Position numbers and translations under genes: made by a program. Positions 44,082-53,762 of a DNA stretch of 64,000 bases are shown here, in pieces; the stretch's first letter is position 1; each line of letters starts with the position of its first letter. The stretch comes from Paracoccus sp. (in: a-proteobacteria). GTDB lineage: Bacteria > Pseudomonadota > Alphaproteobacteria > Rhodobacterales > Rhodobacteraceae. The notes under the pieces were generated by a model, which searched no databases, was not told the DNA's origin, and saw only the letters and a program-made list of their open reading frames with translations. Location: assembly GCF_030538495.1 (NCBI RefSeq), contig NZ_JAUNTW010000002.1, forward strand, positions 228,975 to 292,974, read 5' to 3'.

Positions 44082-45023
44082 ATGACCCTGACCCGACTGT
44101 CCGCCGCGCTGATTTCCGCTGTGACGCTGGCCCTGCCCGCCCATTCGGCCGAGCCGGAACAGTGCCGCACCGTCACCTTTTCCGATGTTGGCTGGACCGA
44201 TATTACCGCCACCACGGCCCTGACGACAACCGTTCTTGAGGCTTTGGGGTATCAGACCGACACCCGTTTGCTGGCGCTGCCGGTGACGTTTACGGCATTG
44301 GCGACCGGCGATATTGACGTGTTTCTGGGGACGTGGATGCCGACGATGGCCGCGGATGTCGCACCCTATCTGGATACCGGCACCATCGACCGGGTGCGCG
44401 TGAACCTGACCGGGGCGAAATACACGCTGGCCACGAATAAGGCCGGGGCCGATCTGGGGATTCGGGATTTTGCCGATATTGCGGCGCAAAAACAGGCGCT
44501 TGATGGCAAGATTTACGGCATCGAGCCGGGCAATGACGGCAACCGCCTGTTGCTGGAAATGGTTGCCATGGATCAGTTCGGCCTTGGCACGTTCGAGGTG
44601 ATCGAATCCAGCGAACAAGGGATGTTGGCGCAGGTCGCGCGCGCCGATACGGCTGGTCGCCCCGTGGTGTTTCTGGGGTGGGAACCGCATCCGATGAACA
44701 ATCAGTTCGAATTAACCTATCTGACCGGAGGGGATGATCTGTTCGGTCCCAATCTGGGCGGGGCCGAGGTTCAGACCGTCAGCCGCGCAGGCTATGTCGC
44801 GGAATGTGAAAATGTCGGGCGGTTGCTGCACAATCTGGAATTTACGCTGGACGCCGAAAATCAGGTGATGGCGCGGATTTTGAACGATGGTCAGGATCCG
44901 GCGGCGGCGGCCCGCGATTGGCTGCGTGACAACCCCGATGCCGCCGTCGCGTGGCTGCATGGCGTGACCACGGTGGACGGCAACGACGCGGAAACCGCGC
45001 TGACGGCGGCACTGGCGCGTTAA
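44082..45023 (+). CDS. choX: Choline ABC transporter periplasmic binding protein
   Basis: 313 residues with a signal peptide (cleaved near AHSA, about residue 25). The mature part EQCRTVTFSDVGWTDITATTALT and FLGTWMPTMAADVAPYL is the pattern of ChoX-type choline or acetylcholine binders, with the Trp and Asp residues that form an aromatic cage. The start (preceded by AAAGGA) follows the palindrome. The stop is one base before the permease GTG, so choXWV is one operon. Confidence 0.92.
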   Translation: MTLTRLSAALISAVTLALPAHSAEPEQCRTVTFSDVGWTDITATTALTTTVLEALGYQTDTRLLALPVTFTALATGDIDVFLGTWMPTMAADVAPYLDTGTIDRVRVNLTGAKYTLATNKAGADLGIRDFADIAAQKQALDGKIYGIEPGNDGNRLLLEMVAMDQFGLGTFEVIESSEQGMLAQVARADTAGRPVVFLGWEPHPMNNQFELTYLTGGDDLFGPNLGGAEVQTVSRAGYVAECENVGRLLHNLEFTLDAENQVMARILNDGQDPAAAARDWLRDNPDAAVAWLHGVTTVDGNDAETALTAALAR

Positions 45024-45024
45024 C

Positions 45025-45876
45025 GTGTTAACCGAACTGACGACTTGGATCACCGGGACCAAAATCCCGGTGGGCCGCACCGCGAAATCAGGCTTTGACT
45101 GGCTGAACGCGAACTTCAGCACCGGATTTGACGCGCTGTCATCGGTGATGGAGGCGCTGATCGGCGCCATTCTGACCGCGCTTCAGGCGCCGCATCCGTT
45201 GGTTTTCACGGCGATTGCGGTCGGGCTGGCCTTTGCGATGCAGCGGCGGCTGACCACTTGCCTTTGGGTGATGTGCGGGCTGTTATTCGTTTTGAATCAA
45301 GGCTATTGGGCCGAAATGTTGCAATCGCTGACTCTGGTTCTGGCGTCCTGTCTGGTCTGTATGGGCGTGGGGGTGCCGATTGGGATTGCCGTCGCGCATC
45401 GCCCGCGTCTTTATGCGTGGATGCGGCCAGTGCTGGATCTGATGCAGACGCTGCCGACCTTTGTTTACCTGATCCCGGCGATTGTGTTTTTTGGCATTGG
45501 CATGGTGCCGGGGCTGCTGGCGACGGTGATTTTTGTGCTGCCTGCACCCATTCGGTTAACGCAAATCGGCATCAGCCAGACCCCCGTGGCCCTGACCGAG
45601 GCCGCGCGCGCCTTTGGCGCAACCCCGCGTCAATTGCTGTGGAAGGTGGAACTGCCCTATGCGCTGCCGCAGATCATGGCGGGGCTGAACCAGACGATCA
45701 TGTTATCGCTGTCGATGGTGGTGATCGCGGCGCTTGTCGGGGCCTCGGGGCTGGGCGTGCCGGTGGTGCGCGCGCTGAACACGGTGAACACGGCTTTGGG
45801 TTTCGAATCTGGAATGGTGATTGTCGTTGTGGCGATTGTGCTGGACCGGATGTTGCGGATCAGGGGGCGTAAGTGA
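45025..45876 (+). CDS. choW: Choline ABC transporter permease
   Basis: 283 residues with about six membrane helices. It belongs to the OpuAB/ProW-like permeases. The cytosolic EAA-type loop ALTEAARAFGATPRQLLWKVELPYALPQIMAGLN (shown in parts: EAARAFGATPRQLLWKVELP) is near residue 195. It starts at a GTG one base past choX. The stop overlaps the next GTG (GTGA), giving tight coupling with the ATPase. Confidence 0.92.
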   Translation: MLTELTTWITGTKIPVGRTAKSGFDWLNANFSTGFDALSSVMEALIGAILTALQAPHPLVFTAIAVGLAFAMQRRLTTCLWVMCGLLFVLNQGYWAEMLQSLTLVLASCLVCMGVGVPIGIAVAHRPRLYAWMRPVLDLMQTLPTFVYLIPAIVFFGIGMVPGLLATVIFVLPAPIRLTQIGISQTPVALTEAARAFGATPRQLLWKVELPYALPQIMAGLNQTIMLSLSMVVIAALVGASGLGVPVVRALNTVNTALGFESGMVIVVVAIVLDRMLRIRGRK

Positions 45877-46874
45877 CCGAAAACGCAGTCGAATTTGATA
45901 ATGTCAGCATTGTTTTCGGCAAAGCCCCCAAACAGGCCCTGCGTCTGATGGATGAGGGATTGCCGCGCGACGTGATCAAGGCCGAAACCGGGCAAATCTT
46001 GGGCGTTCATGACTGTTCGCTGTCGGTCGGCGTGGGTGAGATTGTCGTGCTGATGGGGCTGTCGGGGTCGGGGAAATCCACGCTGCTGCGGGCGGTGAAT
46101 GCGCTGAACCCGGTCTGTCGGGGGCAGGTGCGCATCCGGCGCGGCCGGCAGATGGTGTCGGTCAGTCACGCCAAGTCACGGGAATTGCGCGATATTCGGC
46201 TGCGTGATGTGTCAATGGTGTTTCAGCAATTCGGCCTGCTGCCATGGCGCAGCGTGCGCGAAAATGTCGGCTTGGGGCTGGAATTGGCGGGCCTGTCCCC
46301 GCGGGCGCGACGCGATGCGGTCGATCAGCAACTGGCGACGGTGGGCCTGACCGAATGGGCGGATCGCAAGCTGGCCGACCTGTCCGGCGGGATGCAACAA
46401 CGAGTCGGTCTGGCGCGCGCCTTTGCGACCGAGGCGCCGATTTTGCTGATGGATGAACCCTTTAGCGCGCTTGATCCGCTGATCCGCACGCGGTTGCAGG
46501 ACGAATTGCTGGAACTGCAATCACGGACGGGGCGCACGATTATCTTCGTCAGTCACGATCTGGACGAAGCGTTTAAGCTGGGCAACCGCATCGCGCTGAT
46601 GCAGGGCGGGCGGATCGTGCAGACCGGCACCGCGCATCAGATCATCAGCGCCCCGGCAACGCCCTATGTCGCTGATTTCGTTGCGCATCTGAACCCGCTG
46701 AACGTGCTGACCGCCGCCGATTTGGCGGAACCCGGCGCGGCGGATGGCGCCCCCCTGCCCGCGGATTTGCCGCTGCGTCAGGTCTTGGGCCGGTTAGCGG
46801 ATACCGACGCGCTGCCGGTGGAAACCGGCGGGCGCGTGACGCGGGCAGCGGTCCTGCGCCGCTTAGCTGGATAA
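45873..46874 (+). CDS. choV: Choline ABC transporter ATPase
   Basis: 333 residues. Walker A GLSGSGKST (about 65), signature LSGGMQQRVGLARAF, Walker B ILLMDEPFSALDP. It matches the ChoV/OpuAA type, which has an N-terminal extension (~50 residues, with KQALRLMDEG) and a C-terminal regulatory part after 245. The predicted start is the GTG overlapping the choW stop. It converges with and overlaps by 12 bases the polysaccharide-export permease gene on the other strand. Confidence 0.92.
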   Translation: MTENAVEFDNVSIVFGKAPKQALRLMDEGLPRDVIKAETGQILGVHDCSLSVGVGEIVVLMGLSGSGKSTLLRAVNALNPVCRGQVRIRRGRQMVSVSHAKSRELRDIRLRDVSMVFQQFGLLPWRSVRENVGLGLELAGLSPRARRDAVDQQLATVGLTEWADRKLADLSGGMQQRVGLARAFATEAPILLMDEPFSALDPLIRTRLQDELLELQSRTGRTIIFVSHDLDEAFKLGNRIALMQGGRIVQTGTAHQIISAPATPYVADFVAHLNPLNVLTAADLAEPGAADGAPLPADLPLRQVLGRLADTDALPVETGGRVTRAAVLRRLAG

Positions 46875-47699
46875 CAAATCGCGGTGATAACGGACCAAAA
46901 ACGCCAGTCCAATTGTGAACAACACCAGCGACAGCGCAAAAACATAGAGCGGGCTGACATAATCCGCCGCATATTGCGGATAAAATGCGGCTCTCATTTG
47001 GCCAATGACGTGAATAAGGGGGTTCCACCACAGCCAGTTACGGAACGGCTGCGGGATATTGTCGAACAGAAAAAAGATACACGACACGATAAACAAAGGT
47101 CGCATCGCCACCGACCAGATTTGTTGATAGGACGGAAAAGCCGCAAACAGAAAACAATTCAGCGTGCCAACCCCCGCAGCCAAAGAAAACCCCATCAGAT
47201 ACGATAACGCAATTTTGATGATTTGCGGGTCGGTTCGGGTCTCCATCGACAGATAAATTCCAGCAAAAACGATATAGCCGACCATAAGCTGCGTCACGAT
47301 ATTCAACGCCAGCCGGGCAATAAGCGCATCCATAAACGTAACCGCCGGATAGGACAGCAGCTTTTTAGAATAATTAATAGAATTCCCGACTTTTGCGGAA
47401 ATTGTCAAATAATACATAAACGGAACCATGCCCGTGGCATAAAAAATCGCAAAATTTGTTCCGAGTGGCGGCGAACGAAAGCCCATCGAAAAAATCACCG
47501 TCAACAGCGCGATCCCCGCGACAGGTTCCGCCACAGCCCACAGGTAACCACCCGCCGACTTGCCGTAAGTTGTTGACATTTCGCGCAGAATCAACGCGCC
47601 AATCGCCCGAAAGCTGGCATAGCTGCGTTGCCGATGGACAGGGCGCAACTTTGGCGCGGCGCCCTTACCGGGCTTGGCTTGTGTCAGCATGTCGGGCAT
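46863..47699 (-). CDS. Polysaccharide-export ABC permease (KpsM-type)
   Basis: About 278 residues, ABC-2 type with six or so hydrophobic segments. Conserved features are ILREMSTTYGKSAGGYLWA near the start and PLFIVSCIFFLFDNIPQPFRNWLWWNPLIHV (in parts) near the end, as in KpsM. With the KpsT- and KpsE-type genes it would export a capsular or other surface polysaccharide across the inner membrane. The ATG giving MPDMLTQ has AAGGCACGC before it; a TTG five codons earlier is possible. It is divergent from the kpsE-type gene. Base composition is less GC-rich than the core genes. Confidence 0.88.
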   Translation of the reverse strand: MPDMLTQAKPGKGAAPKLRPVHRQRSYASFRAIGALILREMSTTYGKSAGGYLWAVAEPVAGIALLTVIFSMGFRSPPLGTNFAIFYATGMVPFMYYLTISAKVGNSINYSKKLLSYPAVTFMDALIARLALNIVTQLMVGYIVFAGIYLSMETRTDPQIIKIALSYLMGFSLAAGVGTLNCFLFAAFPSYQQIWSVAMRPLFIVSCIFFLFDNIPQPFRNWLWWNPLIHVIGQMRAAFYPQYAADYVSPLYVFALSLVLFTIGLAFLVRYHRDLLSS

Positions 47700-47808
47700 A
47701 TGCGTGCCTTGCAATCCTCACGTCATGTTCAGTGCTTTGCACTGGCGCAATTTGCGTATCTTATGTATGAGATGCGGGATAATTTCAACCAACAAAGGGT
47801 GGGTGGTC

Positions 47809-49179
47809 ATGTCCGATACGGCTAATCCAGAAAAGCCTGTGGCAAAAGCGGCGGCGTCCGCATCGTCTCTTGCTGCAAAACCCGCACCCGAAAAAAAGCC
47901 AACGAATAAGGCAGCGTCACCGTCAGGAGATGCGAAAAGCAAAACAACATCGTCGTCGGGCGATACAAAGCCTGCCGCTGCAAAAAAGACGGTTCCGCCG
48001 AAAAAAACGGTCACGCGCCCCAAATCGACTAAAGCCACCGCGCCGCTGCCGCCAGTGGCCTCGCCCGTTGAAAAGGCACAACTGGCCCGGCGTCACGTCG
48101 GTTTGGGGGTTGCATTTTTTGTATGTGTTCTTTTGCCTGTGGCTATTAGTGGTTGGTATTTATTTAATCGCGCGGCGGATCAATATGCATCTTATGTCGG
48201 ATTTTCGGTTCGTAGCGAATCCGGATCATCCCCTGCCGACTTAGTGAGCGGCCTGGGATCAATTGTCGGGGCATCCACAAATTCGACAAGTGACACAGAT
48301 ATTCTGTATAAATTCATCCAAAGTCATGATTTGGTCGAACGCGTTAATACGCGAATGGATTTGCGTCATATTTGGTCAAAGGCTCCTGACGATCCTGTAT
48401 TTGGCTATCGTGGCCACGGCTCGCTTGAGGATCTGGTTTTGGAATGGAACCGCAAAATTCGTATTTATTACGACTCGGGGATGATTGATCTGCGGGTGTT
48501 GGCATTTGATCCGCATGATGCTCAACAAATCGCGCAGGCTATTCTGGAAGAAAGCGGTTTATTGGTAAACCAATTGAACGATGTTGCGCGCGAAGATACG
48601 CTGCGTTATTCGCGTGACGAATTGGAACGCGCGCAAGAACGGCTGCGTCAGGCTCGGCAGGAAATTACGCAGTTCCGAAATCAATATCAATTGGTTGACC
48701 CAACAGCAGATGTTCAGGGTCAGGTCGGCGTGGTCAGCAGCCTGCAACAGCAATTGGCCGAACAATTAGTATCCTTGGGAATGCTGCAGGCGAATGTTCA
48801 GGCGCGCGATCCGCGAATTGACCAAACAAAATTGCGTATCGATATTATCCGCGAACAAATCGAGGCTGAGCGTCAGAAATTTGGCTCGGACACCCAAGAC
48901 GGGCAAACGCTGTCGGAATTGGTCGGGAAATATGAAATTCTTGCCGTTGACCGCGAATTCGCCGAACGCAGTTATACCGCTGCTTTGGCTGCGCATGATT
49001 CCGCACGGGCCGAGGCTGCCCGGCAGTCGCGTTACGTTGCGCCTTATGTCCGCCCAACTTTGGCGCAAACACCTGAATTTCCCGAACGCAGCCGTTTGTT
49101 GTTTATCATTGCGGGCTTTTTGATCGTCATGTGGGTTATTGGCGTTCTGGTCTATTACAGCCTGCGGGATCGCCGATGA
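47809..49179 (+). CDS. Polysaccharide-export inner-membrane protein (KpsE/Wzz-like)
   Basis: 456 residues. A ~95-residue cytosolic tail rich in Lys, Ala, Pro, Ser and Thr leads to a membrane helix (about 97-118). A periplasmic part follows with a long coiled coil (about 265-390), then a final helix (LLFIIAGFLIVMWVIGVLVY). The periplasmic YVGFSVRSESGSS and IQSHDLVERVNTRMDLR match KpsE. It links the ABC exporter to the outer-membrane channel. The upstream AAAGGGTGG supports the ATG chosen; a 45-codon extension is rejected. The stop overlaps the ATPase start (ATGA). Clearly richer in A/T, with ATT/AAT/TTT codons unlike neighbouring blocks. Confidence 0.88.
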   Translation: MSDTANPEKPVAKAAASASSLAAKPAPEKKPTNKAASPSGDAKSKTTSSSGDTKPAAAKKTVPPKKTVTRPKSTKATAPLPPVASPVEKAQLARRHVGLGVAFFVCVLLPVAISGWYLFNRAADQYASYVGFSVRSESGSSPADLVSGLGSIVGASTNSTSDTDILYKFIQSHDLVERVNTRMDLRHIWSKAPDDPVFGYRGHGSLEDLVLEWNRKIRIYYDSGMIDLRVLAFDPHDAQQIAQAILEESGLLVNQLNDVAREDTLRYSRDELERAQERLRQARQEITQFRNQYQLVDPTADVQGQVGVVSSLQQQLAEQLVSLGMLQANVQARDPRIDQTKLRIDIIREQIEAERQKFGSDTQDGQTLSELVGKYEILAVDREFAERSYTAALAAHDSARAEAARQSRYVAPYVRPTLAQTPEFPERSRLLFIIAGFLIVMWVIGVLVYYSLRDRR

Positions 49180-49844
49180 TTCGCCTGCAAAATCTGACAA
49201 AAACCTATTATCTGAATAGACAGCGCAAGACGGTGTGCGACAATATCACCGCTACATTTCCCAGTGGCGTCTCGGTGGCGCTGTTGGGGCGGAACGGAGC
49301 GGGGAAATCATCCCTTTTGAAAATGATCGCTGGCACGATGCTGCCGACATCGGGGCAAATCCTGTCGTCAGGTTCGATTAGCTGGCCGGTTGGTTTTGCG
49401 GGTGCGTTTGCGGGTGATTTAACCGGTGAACAAAATTGTCGTTTTGTCGCGCGTATTTACGGCGTTGATACCGACGAACTTATTTCTTTTGTTCAGGATT
49501 TTGCCGAACTGGGCGAACATTTCAAACTGCCCTTTCGGACCTATTCATCCGGAATGCGGTCGCGTTTGGCCTTTGGCGTGTCGATGGCCATTCCCTTTGA
49601 CACCTATCTGGTGGATGAGGTGTCGGCGGTTGGCGACGCGGCGTTCAAAAAGAAATCTAATCGGGTTTTTAACGATCGGATGCGGAATGCCGGGGCGATT
49701 TTTGTGTCCCATTCCATGAGCATGCTGCGCAAGAACTGCGAAGCGGGTGCGGTGCTGGAAAACGGAAAACTGCATTATTTCCATGACATAGAAGACGCGA
49801 TCGACATGCATCTGACCAATATGGACCGTCTGGCCGCGAAATAA
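49176..49844 (+). CDS. Polysaccharide-export ABC ATPase (KpsT-type)
   Basis: 222 residues. Walker A GRNGAGKSS (about 38), the KpsT-type signature YSSGMRSRLAFGVSM (about 126-140), and a Walker B in VDEVSAVGD. Only the ABC domain is present, with no sugar-binding C-terminal extension, so export should be coupled to synthesis. Its ATG overlaps the end of the KpsE-type gene. Partner of the KpsM-type permease on the opposite strand. Confidence 0.9.
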   Translation: MIRLQNLTKTYYLNRQRKTVCDNITATFPSGVSVALLGRNGAGKSSLLKMIAGTMLPTSGQILSSGSISWPVGFAGAFAGDLTGEQNCRFVARIYGVDTDELISFVQDFAELGEHFKLPFRTYSSGMRSRLAFGVSMAIPFDTYLVDEVSAVGDAAFKKKSNRVFNDRMRNAGAIFVSHSMSMLRKNCEAGAVLENGKLHYFHDIEDAIDMHLTNMDRLAAK

Positions 49845-49941
49845 GACGACATTGTGACACCCCCGGCGCGGGGGCTGGACAGGCACGACACAACCCCTAA
49901 TCTGCGATGCGTTAATGTTTAACCGGAGGCAGGGGCGAGCC

Positions 49942-51114
49942 ATGAAGGTCATTATTCTGGGCGGTGACGGGTTTTGCGGATGGCCCACGGCGCTGCATCT
50001 GTCGGCCCGCGGCCACGATATCATCATCGTTGACAACCTGTCGCGCCGCAAAATCGACGTTGAATTAGAGGTGTCCTCGCTCACCCCGATTCGGCCTTTG
50101 GGGGAACGGGTCCGGGCGTGGCAGGAACTGACCGGTCGCCATATCCGCGTTGAAAACTTTACCGTGGGCGAACATTATCATCGGCTGTTGACGCTGTTTC
50201 AAGATGAACAGCCTGATGCCGTGATCCATTTTGCCGAACAGCGGGCTGCGCCCTATTCGATGAAGTCCAGCTGGCATAAACGCTATACCGTGAATAATAA
50301 CCTTAACGCGACAAATGACGTTTTGGCCGCGATTGTCGAATCGGGTCAGGATATTCATCTGGTGCATCTGGGGACCATGGGGGTTTACGGATACGGCACC
50401 GCCGGAATGAAAATCCCCGAAGGTTATTTGCGCGTGACCGTGGACACCTCGAACGGGCCATCGGAACAAGAGATCCTGTATCCCGCCAATCCCGGCAGCA
50501 TTTACCATATGACAAAAACGCAGGATCAGTTATTCTTTTTCTATTACAATAAAAACGATCAGGTTCGAATTACCGACCTGCATCAGGGGATTGTCTGGGG
50601 GACGCAAACGCAGGAAACTCGGCTGGATGATCGCCTGATTAATCGTTTCGATTATGACGGCGATTATGGCACCGTTTTGAACCGCTTTCTGATGCAGGCG
50701 GCGGTGAATTATCCGTTGACGGTTCATGGCACCGGCGGGCAGACTCGCGCCTTTATTCATATTCAGGACACGTGCCATTGTGTTGAATTGGCGCTGTTAA
50801 ACCCTCCGGCGCGGGGGGATCGGGTTCAAATCCTTAATCAAATGACCGAAACGCATCGTGTGCGTGATTTGGCCAAGATGATTTCGGATCAGACCGGCGT
50901 TGATATTGCTTATCTGAAAAACCCCCGGAATGAGGCTGACGAAAACGATTTGCATGTCGCGAATGACCGGTTTCTGGGCTTGGGGCTGGACCCGATCCGC
51001 CTGCAAGATGGCCTGCTGGCCGAGGTGCAGGACATCGCCCGCCGCTATGCCGACCGCTGCGACCGCGATAAAATCCCCTGCGTGTCGCAATGGCGCCGGG
51101 AACCGGGGGCCTGA
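49942..51114 (+). CDS. sqdB: UDP-sulfoquinovose synthase-like epimerase (SqdB/SQD1 family)
   Basis: 390 residues. Rossmann start [20 protein letters not shown] (residues ~2-21). The first ~100 residues include the SQD1 segment [10 protein letters not shown]. The later [11 protein letters not shown] carries the Thr and the Tyr of the dehydrogenase dyad, with Lys in [10 protein letters not shown]. These match SqdB, which forms UDP-sulfoquinovose from UDP-glucose and sulfite, for the plant-type sulfolipid in many alphaproteobacteria. Partner genes sqdC and sqdD are not here; it stands by the polysaccharide-export genes, so a surface-glycan role is also possible. Confidence 0.82.
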   Translation: MKVIILGGDGFCGWPTALHLSARGHDIIIVDNLSRRKIDVELEVSSLTPIRPLGERVRAWQELTGRHIRVENFTVGEHYHRLLTLFQDEQPDAVIHFAEQRAAPYSMKSSWHKRYTVNNNLNATNDVLAAIVESGQDIHLVHLGTMGVYGYGTAGMKIPEGYLRVTVDTSNGPSEQEILYPANPGSIYHMTKTQDQLFFFYYNKNDQVRITDLHQGIVWGTQTQETRLDDRLINRFDYDGDYGTVLNRFLMQAAVNYPLTVHGTGGQTRAFIHIQDTCHCVELALLNPPARGDRVQILNQMTETHRVRDLAKMISDQTGVDIAYLKNPRNEADENDLHVANDRFLGLGLDPIRLQDGLLAEVQDIARRYADRCDRDKIPCVSQWRREPGA

Positions 51115-51186
51115 TCGCGGAATTTTCGCGCCCCCAGCGAACCCGCGCCCGCCCCGCGCGTTATCATCGCAACGAAAGGAGACCCT

Positions 51187-51600
51187 ATGCGCCTTAAACT
51201 TGTGATGATTGCTGTGATGCTGGCTGGCCCTGCCGCTGCCAATTGTGACGCCGCGTGGCGGGATGGCTATGCCGCCGGGATCAACGTCGCGAATGAGCAA
51301 CTGGCCGATTGGCACGCGCAAGTCGTCACGCAGGTTCAGGCGCAGGTGAATGACCAACTGGCCGCGCTGCACGCCGATAACGAAACGGTGTTGCAATCGC
51401 GGTTAAATGACGCGCAATCGCTGGCCAGCGACAACCCGGTTCGCTGGACCATGCCCGCCACTGATGGCGAAACGCGCAGCGTTGTGGCGCCCACCCGCCC
51501 GGAACCCGCTTTGCCGGCGGGCAGCGTGATCACCATTCACGACCCGGAAAATCTGCCGCCGGAATTGTATCGGGCGTTGATGGAATACGTTCAGGGATGA
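51187..51600 (+). CDS. Secreted protein of unknown function
   Basis: 137 residues with a signal peptide (MRLKLVMIAVMLAGPAAA) and a strong AAAGGAGA before the ATG. The mature protein has one Cys near its start (NCDAAW), a helical segment with ADWHAQVVTQVQAQVNDQLAA, and a Pro-rich middle with PTRPEPALPAGS. I do not recognise a family. It lies 73 bases downstream of the SqdB-like gene on the same strand and converges with cobS, 19 bases apart. Confidence 0.7.
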   Translation: MRLKLVMIAVMLAGPAAANCDAAWRDGYAAGINVANEQLADWHAQVVTQVQAQVNDQLAALHADNETVLQSRLNDAQSLASDNPVRWTMPATDGETRSVVAPTRPEPALPAGSVITIHDPENLPPELYRALMEYVQG

Positions 51601-51619
51601 CCGCCGCCACCCCCACGCA

Positions 51620-52591
51620 TCACGCCATGGCCGCCGCGCTTTCGGGCAGTTCTTCGTCGAACAGGCGCTGATAGAACTCGGCCACGGTCTGCCGTTCCAG
51701 TTCATCGCATTTGTTCAGGAAGGTTAACCGGAACGCATAACCCACATTGTCAAAGATGCGCGCGTTTTGCGCCCAAGCGATCACGGTGCGCGGCGACATG
51801 ACCGTGGACAGATCGCCCTGCATGAACGCGGTGCGGGTCAGGTCGGCCAGAGTGACCATTTGACCGATGATTTTGCGGCCTTTTTCGGTGTTGTATTGCG
51901 GCACTTTGGCCAGAACGATGTTCGTTTCGGCGTCATGCGACAGATAGTTCAGCGTGGCGACCAGCGACCAGCGATCCATCTGACCTTGGTTAATCTGCTG
52001 CGTGCCGTGATACAGGCCCGTCGTGTCGCCCAGACCCACCGTGTTGGCCGTCGCGAACAGGCGGAAGAACGGGTTCGGCGTGATGACTTCGTTCTGGTCC
52101 AGCAGGGTCAGCTTACCGTCGGTTTCCAAGACACGCTGAATCACGAACATCACATCCGCACGGCCCGCGTCGTATTCGTCAAACACAATCGCGGTCGGGT
52201 TGCGCAGCGCCCAAGGCAGGATGCCTTCGTGAAACACCGTCACCTGTTTGCCATCGACCAGCTTAATCGCGTCTTTGCCGATCAGGTCGATCCGGCTGAC
52301 ATGGCTGTCAAGGTTCACGCGCACACAGGGCCAGTTCAGCCGCGCCGCGATTTGTTCGATATGGGTCGATTTCCCGGTGCCGTGATAGCCCTGAATCATC
52401 ACCCGGCGGTTATAGGCAAAGCCCGCCAGAATCGCCATCGTGGTGTCGGGGTCGAACTTATAGGTGCTGTCGATGTCCGGCACGCGGTCGGTGCGTTCGG
52501 CAAAGCCCTTGACCTTCATATCGCTGTCAAGGCCGAACACTTCGCGCAGGTCGATGTCTTCGGTCGGTTTCGCGTTCATATCCAGCATCAT
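51620..52591 (-). CDS. cobS: Cobaltochelatase subunit CobS
   Basis: 323 residues. AAA-type ATPase that with CobT and CobN inserts cobalt into hydrogenobyrinic acid a,c-diamide in aerobic cobalamin synthesis. Walker [11 protein letters not shown] is near residue 78, Walker B in [14 protein letters not shown] (about 146), and a conserved [16 protein letters not shown] follows. The start is a double ATG preceded by AAGGGG. A much longer frame on this strand runs across the DUF808 gene and is rejected. CobT, often adjacent, is not present. Divergent from the DUF808 gene. Confidence 0.93.
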   Translation of the reverse strand: MMLDMNAKPTEDIDLREVFGLDSDMKVKGFAERTDRVPDIDSTYKFDPDTTMAILAGFAYNRRVMIQGYHGTGKSTHIEQIAARLNWPCVRVNLDSHVSRIDLIGKDAIKLVDGKQVTVFHEGILPWALRNPTAIVFDEYDAGRADVMFVIQRVLETDGKLTLLDQNEVITPNPFFRLFATANTVGLGDTTGLYHGTQQINQGQMDRWSLVATLNYLSHDAETNIVLAKVPQYNTEKGRKIIGQMVTLADLTRTAFMQGDLSTVMSPRTVIAWAQNARIFDNVGYAFRLTFLNKCDELERQTVAEFYQRLFDEELPESAAAMA

Positions 52592-52705
52592 GCGGCCCCT
52601 TTTGTGATTGCGCCTTCTTCGCCCATCCCGGCGCGTGGTGCAAGGGATAACCCCTTGCGCGGCGACACGCGCGGGCGCAGATATGGCAAAACAAAGGGGG
52701 CCGGG

Positions 52706-53668
52706 ATGAGCGGGCTGATCGCGTTGCTGGATGATGTTGCGGCCATTTCCAAGGTGGCGGCGGCGTCGATTGATGATGTGGCGGGACAGGCCGCCAAAGC
52801 GGGGGCCAAGGCCGCGGGCGCGGTCATTGATGACGCCGCGGTGACGCCGAAATATGTCCACGGCTTTGACGCCAGCCGCGAAATTCCGATTGTGCTGAAA
52901 ATCGCGCGTGGGTCGCTGTTTAACAAATTGGTGATTTTGCTGCCGATTGCCTTGGCGTTGTCGGCGCTGTTGCCGGGGGCCATTCCGCCGCTGCTGATGC
53001 TGGGCGGCGCGTATCTGTGTTTTGAGGGCGCGGAAAAGGTCGCGCACGCCCTGTTCGGCCATGGCGATACGCATGACAGCGAACAGCATATCCACCCCGA
53101 AACCGATGGCGCCGCGCTGGAAGAAACCCGCGTCAAAGGCGCGATCAAAACCGACTTTATCCTGTCGGCGGAAATCATGACGATTGCCCTGTCCACCCTG
53201 CCCGCCGATCAGTCGCTGTGGACCAAGGCTTTGGTGCTGGCCGTCGTTGCCATTGGGATCACGGTTGCGGTCTATGGCTTTGTGGCGGCGATTGTGAAGG
53301 CCGATGATCTGGGCGTGCATCTGGCGACAACGCGACGCGGGGCTGTGGCGGCGTTTGGTCGGTGGATTGTGCGCGTCATGCCGGGATTTATGCGGGCGCT
53401 GACGGTTGTTGGCACGGCGGCGATGATCTGGGTGGGTGGTCAGATCATCCTGCACGGGTTGGGTGAATTGGGCTGGCACGGCCCCTATGACTGGGTTCAT
53501 GCCCGCGCGGAATGGGCAGCCCACGCCCTGCCCGCCGCGCCGGGGCTGGCGGCATGGGTCACAACCGCGTTTTTCGACGGCATCGCGGGGCTGGTCATCG
53601 GGCTGGCGCTGATCCCGGTGGCCGAACACATCATCACCCCGGCGATGCGCGCGATACGCAAAGGTTAA
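52706..53668 (+). CDS. DUF808-family membrane protein (YedI-like)
   Basis: 320 residues with several hydrophobic segments (about 75-110, 150-200, 225-315). The family's opening [25 protein letters not shown] is clear (given in parts: [13 protein letters not shown] and [10 protein letters not shown]). An AAGGGGG precedes the ATG. Function of DUF808/YedI proteins is not known. The stop is two bases before the Pho-box-like site, so the promoter of the next operon begins straight after it. Confidence 0.88.
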   Translation: MSGLIALLDDVAAISKVAAASIDDVAGQAAKAGAKAAGAVIDDAAVTPKYVHGFDASREIPIVLKIARGSLFNKLVILLPIALALSALLPGAIPPLLMLGGAYLCFEGAEKVAHALFGHGDTHDSEQHIHPETDGAALEETRVKGAIKTDFILSAEIMTIALSTLPADQSLWTKALVLAVVAIGITVAVYGFVAAIVKADDLGVHLATTRRGAVAAFGRWIVRVMPGFMRALTVVGTAAMIWVGGQIILHGLGELGWHGPYDWVHARAEWAAHALPAAPGLAAWVTTAFFDGIAGLVIGLALIPVAEHIITPAMRAIRKG

Positions 53669-53670
53669 CG

Positions 53671-53687
53671 CGTCACCGAAACGTCAC
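53671..53687 (+). promoter_or_regulatory. PhoB-box-like direct repeat
   Basis: CGTCACCGAAACGTCAC contains two CGTCAC units spaced 11 bases with CGAA between, close to the Pho box of alphaproteobacteria (CTGTCAT-type repeats with an 11-base period). It lies 75 bases upstream of ugpB, a Pho-regulated gene in other bacteria. Confidence 0.5.
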
Positions 53688-53762
53688 ACTACTGACGCGA
53701 TAGCGTTACCAAACACCGTTAGCCCTGCGCCAATATGCAACCCAATTTCAAGGGGAACAGGG

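Noticed and set aside
51767-52705. A long plus-strand extension of the DUF808 frame across cobS, and a matching minus-strand extension of cobS across the DUF808 gene
   Set aside because: Each extension is antisense to a certain gene. The starts with ribosome-binding sites near 52591 and 52706 give family-length proteins.
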